Positions 24,433 to 35,098 of a DNA stretch of 64,000 nucleotides are shown here, in pieces. Below the pieces are notes generated by a model, which made no database searches, had not been told where the DNA came from, and worked only from the letters and a program-made list of their open reading frames with translations. The translations under genes and the position numbers were made by a program. The DNA is from Xiphophorus maculatus (taxonomy: Eukaryota; Chordata; Actinopteri; Cyprinodontiformes; Poeciliidae), in contig NC_036454.1 in the NCBI RefSeq assembly GCF_002775205.1, forward strand, positions 15,210,882 to 15,274,881, given 5' to 3'. Numbering within the stretch: the first letter of the stretch is position 1; every line of letters starts with the position of its first letter.

Positions 24433-27400
24433 CACTATCCACTATAAAATATATATTTTTGAAACTAGTTTTTGTCATCAAAATCTCATGTTCAAACAGT
24501 GACTCTCTTGAAACTATTTTTTTCTGTCAAGCTAACACCAAAGTTGATGTTAAAGCCATTTTCTCTGTTCTAATTCAGTGAGTCTCTGTTGTTTTCTGCA
24601 GATACACGAGGAACTTGGTTGATGAGGGTAATGGGAAGTTCAATCTCATGATTCTCTGTTGGGGTGAAGGACATGGCAGGTGAGTTTACATAAATCACAA
24701 AAGTTGTTTTTTTTTTTCTTTTGTTTCGCACATTTACACCAGTTTTAATTCATCATCATGGTATGATTCTTCTTGGTTTAAATACTGCAGATCAGATATT
24801 TCTGTGTTTCATCCGCTATGAGTTACATTAGTTGCCTTGTGAGCAAATTCAAACATTATATAACTTTGCAAAAGAGGTTGTGATGAGGTCTTATCACAAA
24901 CACTGAAGATCACACATTTATTTTCAGATTAAATCTCTTTGCAGGTATTCTATAGGCAGAAAACTGACATATCTCTGAAAGGTCAGCGCTTGCACATCCT
25001 GATGCCGAAGGCTTGTGTGCTCTTTGACACTTTGCAGTAGTATCCACGACCACACAGACTCTCACTGCTTCCTGAAGCTGCTACAGGGACAGCTGAAGGA
25101 AACGCTGTTCGACTGGCCGGACCGCAAATCACACGGAGACATGGTGCAGAAATCTCAGAGGATCCTCCAGGAGAATAAGGTCGCTTACATCAACGGTAAG
25201 AAAGAAAACTGGTTCTTTTTTTTTTTTTTTTTTGGTTCGTACTGCAGCCTTTCACCTTTCAACATTCTATTGCTTTTGCGTTGACTTACAGCATAGATAT
25301 GTCCTATTGACCAATCATGTCCTGCTTTGACTCATGTGAGAGATGCAGACGTAGAACATCTCAATAAAGCAGACATTACCACACGGTATTTCAACTTCAA
25401 CAGTTACACACCGGTTAGTGTGATGCTAAATAGGTCTATCGCTACTTCCCAGTTAGTTGTGTCTGCACAATGAACACCATTTACTTCTCCGCTCTAAGTC
25501 CACGCTGTGCAGCAAATGGAGCCTGAGTGTGATGTTTAGTGTCAGACTCGCACCTTTCCAGAGACGCCGTCTCTAAACATGTCTCTGTGTTTCAGACTCC
25601 ATTGGTCTGCATCGTGTAGAAAACGTCAGTCACACAGAGTGCGCCGTGAGTTTGCATCTGTACAGTCCTCCGTTTGAGACCTGTCAGACCTTTGACCAGC
25701 GAACGGGCCACAAGAACACAGTCAAGATGACCTTTTGGAGCAAGTACGGAGAAAGGACTCCATATGTGAGTAGCTTATCTGAATCTGATTTTAAGTAAAT
25801 GTATTAATGCATCTATAAAAATAGTTAAACATCTACAAAGCTGGATGTTTAATTTCTCATAAAAGTATTTTTGAGATATCGTCTTCCTTAAATTGGCACG
25901 TTCCTCAAGAACCTGTTTCTAAATGGATTTTTGCATGCTTTAAAATAATTAATGGATATATGTATATGTAAATGTAATTATATGAATGCAAATGTCTAAT
26001 GTATCGAATATTAGGCAAAACAACTGAAAAAGCAGGGCTTTTTCAAATTTGCCGTATTATTTTTTCAGAATATATGTATTTTAGACAGAAAGCATAAGGC
26101 CAAAGAAGTGAAGCTTTTGGGAGAGTGAGTTATTCAACTCAAACCCCATAAAAGTTGGGTGGGCTTTCATTGATTTTTTTTGTCAACTGAAACAATGACT
26201 GTTGTGACATGATGATTTTAGGTTCATTCCTGCAAGAAAACAAACATGATCATTTGGTGATACGTTTTTGCCTGACAGACAGAGAGGATGTTATAAAAAA
26301 AAAGCGTCAGACTAGAAAAGTGTAGACTATTAGCTGAACCCAGACTTTCCTTCCCCCACAAACGATGCCCCCAGAGAGGGAAATGGGAGGTTTTTATGGT
26401 TTCTTGCTATGCTCAGTAGATGCAGCCCATAAGAACTTCAAACAGCATTCCCTTTAATTAATGTGACCAAACCTCTGACACATTTCCACTTACCTTTGCT
26501 GCACATTCCATACATAAAGCATTTCTATTTCATCTTATCATTTTACAGATAAGCTAAAATGAATTTAACTTCAACTTCAAGAAGTGTTTATTCCTAATTT
26601 GGGAGTTGGATAATACAGTCAAATCACGAAAATATTAAATTCTAGAATGTTGTCTGCTTGTTTTTGGCCATGCTGCCTTTGACATCGGCCTTATCTGTAA
26701 TCTGCACTTTGTATAAGCATACCTTGACCATAAAACTTTCAAGTTGGTTCAATAGATTGCAACACAAAACAGGACAGATAAGATAAGTAAATGAGCATGA
26801 GCACACAATGAACTTAACCCAACATACACCCGACGCTCTGAGCAGCAGCTGTCGTCTGAGTTTTTTTTTATTTTATTAATTGGACAGTATGCTCAAAAAG
26901 TATTCACCTTCATACAGATCTCTTCTGTTTTTGCTAATTAAATTAACAATTAAATGTTTCAGATCATCAAACAATTCTTATATTAGACAGAGGTAGACAA
27001 GTAAATGCAAAAAACTATTTTCAAATTATTGTTCTATTTATTTAAAACAGCTCCTTTTGTTAAATCACTAATTGTTATGAAACACATTTTTTGAAAAGTT
27101 TAGTTCAGTTTTTCTACCCACAGCAAAGCCAGATTAATGTCAGACTTTTAGAGCTACTTGCAGGATTCACAAACTGGCAGCATTTAACACTGGAAAAAAA
27201 AGATCTCAAAAACCAACACATCATGCCCCTATCTAAAAGAAATTCAAGAATAGATGAGAAAGTTTCTGGAAATAGTTACTTTATGTGTTAATGGCAGAGG
27301 AACAACTTATCATTACAGGAAAACTCTTTATCCATTGTCAACAGTGGCTACTAGTTTGAGCTTTGCCCTTGGGAAGAAGCAAGGAAGAGGAGCATCACAT

Positions 27401-28099
27401 ACATAAGCATGATTGACAGCACTACGACCCTCCTCCTTGCTCTCATTGGTTGTTTCTGATGGAGTTGTGTATTTCTGCAGATAGAACTAGGAGAACGCAG
27501 AGGAGCTTGATTTTTTTATTTTATTTTCAGATTATCTGCCTCACACTATGCTTTCATGACATAGTGACAGTTTTAACAAATATGTAAAAATATTTGTTAA
27601 AACTGTCTCTTTGCTAATGTTCAAGATTCCACATTGGCAAAGAGACTCCTTAAAATAACCAAAGACTATTTCATTTACCAAAATGAAACAGATTCCTAAG
27701 ATATGTAAAAAATATTATGTAGGTTGATGAGATCATCATAATCTTATGTGGATACCCTGTTTCATCTGACATAAAGCTAAGAGAGCATTTAATAAAATTA
27801 CATTATTTTCTTCCCCAGAAATAAATAATTCAGGGTTGTTCATCATAAATGCTTGAAGCACTAACTTTTTTTTTTACACAGGGACAGGTTGTTCCCTTAA
27901 TAAATAGTCATTTGAAAACAGCTTTTTTATTTAGTCAGATTAATTTTGATTAAAATATGTTTGGTCTAAAACATGTACAGTAAGTGACCTGTAAGGGTCA
28001 ATAACTCTTTTTACAGGACTTATATGTTTTTTAAATGAATGCATTCACCTCACTTTTTCTCTCTTTTCTAAGACCTCAGTTTCACAAGAGAACAACTAG
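23207..28099 (+). CDS. cdo1: Cysteine dioxygenase type 1, complete
   Basis: CDO1 is the cytosolic non-haem iron enzyme that oxidises cysteine with O2 to cysteine sulfinate, the first step toward taurine and sulfate. Coding exons are 23207-23376, 24602-24679, 25038-25195, 25596-25765 and 28073-28099, all with GT-AG introns and matching phases, giving 200 residues. Start [15 protein letters not shown] and end SVSQENN parallel human CDO1. The cupin motif is intact: His86 and His88 in [11 protein letters not shown], and His141 in [11 protein letters not shown], bind iron. Cys93 and Tyr158 (human 157) are the pair that forms the thioether cofactor; both are present. One residue is inserted in the DRKSHGDMV loop, which shifts later numbering by one. 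The ATG context gcagacATGg is good. The last coding exon is only 27 bp after a 2.3-kb intron. Confidence 0.97.
24385..24432. repeat. (AAT)n microsatellite
   Basis: About 16 AAT units in cdo1 intron 1. Confidence 0.95.
26885..27280 (+). mobile_element. Possible Tc1-like element fragment
   Basis: Within cdo1 intron 4, strings such as tattagacagaggtagaca and, further on, ctaaaagaaattcaagaata resemble the 5' half of fish Tc1-like elements. No ends or intact frame are seen. The assignment is weak. Confidence 0.3.
27544..27646. repeat. Three adjacent hairpins in cdo1 intron 4
   Basis: Hairpin 1 has 7-bp arms at 27544-27550 and 27560-27566. Hairpin 2 has perfect 18-bp arms at 27566-27583 and 27590-27607 with a 6-nt loop. 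Hairpin 3 has 16-bp arms at 27605-27620 and 27631-27646 with one mismatch that would be a G-U pair in RNA. Each is too short for an ordinary microRNA precursor; their origin is unknown. Confidence 0.8.
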
Positions 28100-29000
28100 A
28101 CGTCACGTAAAGGGCCTCCAGCAGATGAAGACATTTTCATTTAGAATGACGGCTGCATGAAATTAATTCAAAGGAAAAACCAGAAAAAGGTGAACCCACA
28201 AATGGCCATGGTTCCCATTGGAAAATCAGGAGTGGACCGGTTCAAAATGGACAATCCGCTAATTGGAAATGCTTTATCGCTGCCCAGTGTGAACTTGGCA
28301 AATACTGATGAGCACAGGACGAATGCATGAATAGGCTTGGACGTGGATTGAATCTGCCTTTTGTTTGCTTGGCCTGAAGAGAGCCTTTTTCCTACAATAA
28401 CAACATTCCTGTCTGTCCACTACCTGTGTAACAACACTTTTGTAAAGTTGACTTGTAGTCAAACATTTGCTCTTCAATGTTTTTAAAAAGAGGAAATATT
28501 ACTGTTTTAGAAATTCTCTTTTGTTTTCACAAAGGGGCAAAAAAAAAGCATCTGTTGTGTAATGAACAGTTTCGTTCTCAATCACTCTGTTATAGCTGTA
28601 CTCACTGCTGATTCATGCCACTCAAAACTGTCTTAAATCTGTAGAAAGCTGAGGATTGTGACCTGTACAGTTTACCTGCAAAAAGTTTGTTCTGTTTGCG
28701 TTGGGAGTAAGAAGTGTAAAGCTTTAGAGTTTTGTTGTTTTTAAACATGTGATGCTTGTAATTTATTTGCAGAGTATCCTGTACTCTGAAAGAGTTTTTA
28801 AATCGGCAAGCTTTTAAATGTGTTCATGCCAATAGAGCAACGTGGAAAGCCTATTTTGTATTATTAGAAGATAAAATGTTTATCTAAAAACTCAGGATTT
28901 TTATTTTTCCTGTATTTCTATAGTGTGCAATCTTTCACAGCGCTGACTGTTGCATACTTCCATCACTGTAGAAGAATAAACACTATCTCATTTTCCCACA
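28100..29000 (+). other. cdo1 3' UTR and poly(A) signal
   Basis: After the stop codon the only well placed AATAAA is at 28975-28980 (gaagaataaacac), followed by T/G-rich sequence, so the 3' UTR is about 0.9 kb. Open frames on the minus strand inside it (28274-28477) are shadows. Confidence 0.65.
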
Positions 29001-29219
29001 TCTTCAGCCTGTCTTTATTTTTAAACATTAAGTAGTGTATCAAACTGCTAAACAAGAAGAACATGCAGTTCCACAAGCACAAACAACAAAGATAGTACCA
29101 CCATTAAATATTAAAACATTTTCTCAAACACTATAACAAGACTTTAACTGGGAACTCTAATATTGCAGTTTATGAACAGATCACGTGTATAGCTCTAACT
29201 TTGGCATACAAACATTTGA

Positions 29220-30110
29220 ACACCCTTATCAATCTGTAGTTTAGTTTGAGGGGAATTATTGATCGACCGTTACCTTGACCAATAAAGAGATGACACGAGA
29301 CTGCCTAGATAACTGTATTTGATGTGTCTGCAGACAGTTAAAATCATGCCGATCAGAATATAAGGTGACTGTGTCATACTGTGAATGTGTTAGCAACTGA
29401 ATTGCAAAGATAAGATGCTACCAAGAAGTGCCTACGTGCACAGATTCATTTTTCCATGTAGCTGTGTCATTGTGTTAGTTATATCTGTTTACATTTGTTC
29501 TGTCGGTGAGTGTTTTTTCACACTGCATTTCAGAGCCTCTGTATGATACATGGCTATAAGGTCATCCTTTATATTTAATAGCATTTTATTGGGTTCTATT
29601 GTTCACTAAGGAACGACTGCCACTTCACTGTTGGGTTGCACCTCAACCCAATGCAGTTTTTGTGGTTAAGAAAACTTTTAGTTTGTTTCTGGATGGATAT
29701 TTGACCTTTTTTTAATGGCACAGTTAAATTCACTGGCTACATGGCACCAGTCCTTGATCATTTCATTTTGGTTGTAGTCAGGATTTTGAAAGCTTTTCTA
29801 GATCTCAGCTTGTTTTATATTTGATGTGTGTTTGGGATCACTGTGAAGTTTGGACATCAAGTTCCTCCAGAGGGAGCTGCCAGGAAGCATCCTGATCAGA
29901 CACCTGGACCATCTCACTTTGAAAAACTATATTCAAGCTGCTGAAATATTCTTCCCCTGGATGATGGAGCTTTTCAACACATCTAAAGTTTAGTCCAGTC
30001 ACCCTATGGAGGAAGCTCAAACCGCCTCTCCATGGGAGAGGCTTTAACAAGTTCTGAACCTGCACATTTTGGCAACCAGTTAGTGCCACAAATCACCACT
30101 TTTACCACAT
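29220..30110. repeat. Mosaic of decayed interspersed repeats
   Basis: The wording tgatgtgtgtttgggatcac near 29821 is typical of reversed Tc1-like repeats of fish. The next 200 bp (ctccagagggagctgccagg, then ccctatggaggaagctcaaa) resemble other dispersed repeats with a LINE-like 3' open frame. An 83-codon minus-strand frame at 29838-30089 arises from it. Types and limits are uncertain. Confidence 0.35.
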
Positions 30111-31369
30111 ATCTGTTTAAAAATTCACACAAAAAATTAGATATATGACTTAGGCTGGCATAAAATATGGCATAAATCCTGTCAAAATGCTGCTTTTTTA
30201 CAATGCTTTGTAAGACTTACTGAACTGGGAAAATTTGGTCATTTATTCAGGTCATTGAATGCCGTCACACAACACTGAACGCCATCATGTGATTTGTGGC
30301 ATTTATGGCTTGCTATAACAGCAGCATCACCGCGCTCCTCCCACACCTGAGTTTTTGCTTCCACAGCCACAGAAGCCTTGGTTTGTTTTGTCACCTGTCT
30401 GCTGTTTCAGGAATCCTCAAAGACAACAAAACTTGACACCATTTGATCACTGCTGACGGAGAAAAGACAACACTGTTTAGTCATTGGAGTTTTCAAACCT
30501 CTCCACCATATTACGATAATTCAGTAATGTGCACCATATTTTTTTTCAAATTCATTAAAAATGTCTTTCATTTAATCATTGTGCCCTGGAAAAGAACCAC
30601 TTAGATATGAGCCTACAAATAATGACATTTACACACCAGATGAGAGTATGTGAACTTTTGACCTGATCTGTAGATCAATGTGCTATTAGAACATTTTTCT
30701 TTTATTACTCTAATGTGCAGCATCTCTTTGTGCCTTTTCTCTGTCTGTTTGTTTCTAAGCTAATAGAAAGTCAAGCAAAAATAAAATATTTGGTTAAACA
30801 TAAGTGTTATTCCTGCAACATTTCACAACCTCACAAGAGGTGATTTTGCCCAGATCTTTCTTTGTACCAGGTCAACCATGGTGTGGACTACAGCCAGAGT
30901 TATGCAACTCTTAAGTGACTTGATTGCTCAGGCATGTCTACAAGCCAGACTGAATGCAGTCTTATCCACAGGACCCTTATCTTCATCTGACAATACAATT
31001 TGATGTTTAACTAGTTGATTTATTGACCACGTGAGGGTTTTCAAAAGATTAATACATCAATAAAACAACAGTAAAGTGTCGACATCGGTCGGTGACGAGT
31101 CACTATTAGCAAATATATGCTGATCTGCTGGTATAAAATCAAGCTTTAATATTTTGCAGATGCAATTGATACCAGATATTTGTTTACAAGTTGAAGACAG
31201 ATCATTAGAAAGGACTAAACTTTTTCTTTTACGTCAGTCGGGATTAACACAATTATTTCTATTTGCTAAATGCAAAAGACATGTTTTATTTTTCTTTCTT
31301 CAAATTCAGAATCTTACTCACATTTTGATAGTATTTGACAAAATTGCCTTTTAAACTGTATCATGTGGA

Positions 31370-31870
31370 GCGTATGTGTGACAAGAGTTTTGAGTATGCC
31401 TCTGAACCTTTCTTTTCTGGGATTGTGGCACATTTCTCCTGATGTAATCAAGTCAGGTTTTTTATAAATTATTCTGAGGGCTCAGGTTTCTATGATGATT
31501 ACTCATAAACATTGACTTTGTTGTCTTGGAGCAATTTCTTTCTGATTTGGTGGTCTACATTATTATTATCATTACATTATTATTGTCCAATTGGAAGATG
31601 AATTTCTGCCCATGTTTTAGCTTTTTGTTTGATATCTTGAGAAGTTGTTAAATATCCACAAAAGTTTATTTGTCATGATGACATCTATTTACTGAATGCA
31701 CGTGTAACTACTGTACTTCACATTTAATGCTCTCAGGCTACCAGGCTTACCTCATTTTTTCATTACACATAATAATGATCACTATGACCAAACACTTCCA
31801 TTTTAGGTACACAAGACCCCAGAAAATGTCTCCAACAATTAAGGCATCGATTCCTGAATACATTTTATGT
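31370..31870 (-). mobile_element. Tc1-like transposon remnant
   Basis: Several pieces in the correct order resemble a fish Tc1-like element read backwards: tctcctgatgtaatcaagtc, attggaagatgaatttctgc, cactatgaccaaacacttcc and cagaaaatgtctccaac. No frame is intact. Confidence 0.45.
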
Positions 31871-31916
31871 TGCTTTTAGAGGAATGGCTACTTCCTATGA
31901 TGAATTCTTAGAAATA

Positions 31917-31934
31917 GGGGGGGGGGGGGGGGGG
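31917..31934. repeat. G18 homopolymer
   Basis: Eighteen consecutive G residues sit in an AT-rich intergenic stretch. Confidence 0.97.
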
Positions 31935-32372
31935 CATTTTTCAATATTATGGGGATTTAGTTGATAGAATTAATGCAAACTGAACTTAAACAGTAAAAGC
32001 ACAGTCCAAGATAAAGTCAGGAATAATGTATTTGAAATTCAGTTTGAACTAAACAAATATTTACATCCCTTAACCTTTTAAAGCCTGACCTATTAAAAAA
32101 TAGTCACAAAATTCACATTTTTTAGAATTAGGATCTTCATGAAGCCTTGAAGGAAAATCTAAAAAATTTTTTTGCCATTTCATTTATTTTATGATATATT
32201 TTTTGTATCACATTTGATACGGCTTATAGGCTTTTCTTACAACTTTTGGCTCACAACAATCCGAGTTTTAGATGCAAACACAAATGTTGCCTATAACATT
32301 TAGAAAATATGGAACATTTTGGGAAGTTTTTCTCTTAGTTTTTTTATTCCACCAACAACTTCTTATAGCCAT

Positions 32373-33370
32373 TTATTTCACATAGTGGTGGGAACCAAAA
32401 GAGTTTCTGTCCTTGTTCAGGCAAAGCTGTACCTCACACTTTTTACAGTAGATGTGTGCAAAGTGATTTCCAGCACAGTGCTTGCATGTCTGTCGGGCTT
32501 CCCATGTTGGAAAATGATCAATGTCATTCTTTCTCACATCAAGAGGCACACTGCAGCTTCTACAGGGTGCCGTTGAAGTAACTTCAGGAGAGGAAAGTGG
32601 TCTACCATACTTGATTTTGACCTTTCCTGCACTTGTAGGAGAAGTGCCAACTAAAGCTTTTTTGGTTGTAGCTTCAACTAATCTCTTCTGTAGCAGTTTC
32701 AAGCATTGATGATGGTTACTTAACAGTGTGCCACTAGATGTACATGCACCATGTTCGGGATCTAAAGCTGAACTTCAGAAAGGTTGATAATATGTCAAGA
32801 AGAGCAACATGAACTCATGTGATTCAACAATGGCTGGCTTGAAAACCATTTTATGAGTTTTGGAGACAATGGAAAACTGCTTCACGAGGAATGGAAATTA
32901 ACTGAAGAGTGGAAAAGGGTGAATGAACTTCAGAGTGAACCAGGACAACAACCTAATTGTGATCTAGTATGACAGGTAGTGAACCTACAGTATTTCTTCA
33001 TTTGTTGGCATTGAACCAGTGGAAAATGTTCTGCAATCCGCTGGAGCATTTCACCAGTGACAAAGTGCTTGAATATATTTATGGAGTGATGTAACACCTG
33101 TTCTTTGAGCCTTTCACAACCCTGAGAATGACATCAACGTATGGAACTTGACAGTATTTTTCTCCATTTGTATTATTTGTTTTTCACATTAGTCTTCACT
33201 GATTCATTTCTGACTGTGTCCAGGGGGATTGTTTGGACCTCAATTGCCATATTGGTCTGGGTTACACTTTGATCATCATAGTCTTCATCATAGCCTGAAT
33301 ATCTTTCATTATGAATGGCCGGGGGAGTTCAGTCCTCATCTTAATCCTCATCATCTTCTCCTTACTGCTC
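32373..33370 (-). pseudogene. piggyBac transposase fossil, core deleted
   Basis: On the minus strand, 33370-33150 encodes an acidic and Tyr-rich N-terminal stretch (GYDEDYDDQS) ending in KNKYKWRKIL, the usual entry into the piggyBac transposase. 33090-33030 gives NIFKHFVTGEMLQRIAEHF, like the first helix of the domain. The DDE catalytic core (several hundred residues) is missing, and 32702-32373 is an open frame of 109 codons with the C-terminal cross-brace zinc ribbon: CRSC, CKHCAGNHFAHIYCKKC, and LCLNKDRNSF followed by HH. So this is an internally deleted, frame-shifted copy. The outer ends were not identified; ttaaccttttaaagcctgac at 32070 may be the 3' end, with TTAA as target. The assignment to piggyBac is good; the domestication of this piece is unlikely. 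Confidence 0.6.
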
Positions 33371-34218
33371 TATATAGTTTGAATTGTCACACATTATCAT
33401 GTTGATGACTATTTAAAGTATTTTCTTTCTCTCTCTTCTTCCTCTATTCTTTTTTAAAATCTAAAATATATATAAATAACTAGTCGATACACCATAAATA
33501 TTATGGTTTTAGAATAGCTACTATTGTGGGAAACAAAACTAAATTAATTTTGAAATGACATTTAATGATAATTATTGAGTAAACAAAAATTTGTGGCTGA
33601 ATTGTGGCTGGTATGACATTGATTACTTTATAAAAAATATTACATTACTGTTCAGTGATAAAATACCTTAAATACCTGCAGTATCAAATATGATACACAC
33701 ATTTTAACATGATTTAAATGTAATATTACAAAAACATTTCTAAGTAATTGTGCATTATTTCAAAACATAAAACATTACTTTAAAAAAAGTGAATAACAAT
33801 GTATATATTATGTTTACTGTAAGTTGTCTAAAATTGGCAAAGACTTTTCTGGAAAACGCGTATGGCCAAACTCGCTGTCTCTGCCTGCAGTGCAATGATA
33901 ATAAAGTAGATGGCAGAATACACGTCTCAAATTGTGTACAATAGGTTTTTGGGTAAGTATTGATCATGGTATAAAAAATAGAGACCACAGAAACGTATCT
34001 ATCATTTATGATACAAATGGCGATAAATAAATAATATTTTATTACTATAGCAAAATCCTTAATTGAAAACAAAATATTTTAAAAAAATATTTAATCATTG
34101 TGGGAGATGCATGTGAAGATAAACTGTGAATATATTTTAACAATATGACATCACAGTTACCATCAACCCCATTAATTTCTATAAAATAAATGTAACCAAA
34201 GCATTTTTAATTTCTTGA

Positions 34219-35098
34219 AGGGGCAGTATTATGTAAAATTGACTTTTTTTAGCTTTAGCTCATGCATTTTCTTCCCTCATCAGAAACAAACCTGCAGTGT
34301 TGCCTTCTTACATGCATGTTTGAGGAACCAGAGAATCTGCCGTGGCAACCATTCAGCTGTGCAAAACGGCTGAGGGCACCGAGTGCCACCTTCAGGAACG
34401 AAGCTACTCCTCAGAACTGCAGTTTCTGAGCTTCCAAGCTTCAACCTCACTCAGCTCCTTCAGACTAGCAAGCAGCAATTAGCAAACACCTGAGCATCTG
34501 CTACTTATCAGTGGAATGCTGGTAAAAACATTATTAAAGGGTTAATAAAGAAGAAATGTTGTGATAACTTCCTGAAGGCAGAGTTTCAGAAAGAGCAGGA
34601 CTTTCTTAAAGGGTCAAAGGCCAAATTTCAAGGCACTGAAGTACAAAGTCAAATTTCTTTTAGGCTGTATTTGATAAATGTAACGTTTTTCTATGTGTAA
34701 CTGAAGGTGACATAGTGACGTGATTGTGTTATAAATTGATTTTATGTGGCTAAAAACACCCCTGTCAGGATCTGTGTTTTTCTTTGTTTATTTAGAGTGT
34801 TCTGTGTCCTTAAGTCTCTTCGTTGTCCTGTCCTCCCCTTGATTGTTCCCAGGTGTGTCTCGTTTCTGTGATTACCCTCCCATGTATTTAACTCCACCTG
34901 TGTTCCTTGTTCCTCGTCGGGTCCTTGTCGTTGTCAATGTCTGGTCTATTCGTGGTCAGTGTGTCGATGTGCCTGCTGCTCGTTGTTTGGACTGTGCTTT
35001 ATCATTAAAATCATCATAATTCATCTGACCTGGGTCCGCTGCCTCTGCCTCACCACTCTCACCACCCGCACTTCATGACAACCCCATACTGCCCCTTT
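34219..35098. mobile_element. MITE-like element interrupted by a solo LTR
   Basis: The left end contains aggggcagtat (about 34221) and the right end atactgcccct (about 35086-35096), an inverted repeat of 11 bp. Without the LTR the element is about 560 bp. The wording, for example ccaccttcaggaacgaagct, is that of a dispersed fish repeat. No clear target duplication was found at the outer ends, so the superfamily (perhaps hAT) is open. Confidence 0.5.
34763..35080. mobile_element. Solo LTR, 318 bp, with 5-bp target duplication
   Basis: The sequence starts TGTCAGGATC and ends TTCATGACA, so it has TG...CA ends and 5-bp terminal inverted repeats (TGTCA/TGACA). It is flanked on both sides by ACCCC (34758-34762 and 35081-35085). 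These are the marks of LTR retrotransposon integration followed by LTR-LTR recombination. cattaaaatcatc near 35004 may be its poly(A) signal region. No internal genes are present. A non-LTR origin of this common fish repeat is possible but explains the duplication less well. Confidence 0.65.

Noticed and set aside
27566..27607. microRNA precursor
   Set aside because: A 42-nt perfect hairpin is shorter than normal precursors and lacks the usual imperfect stem; kept as a hairpin finding only.
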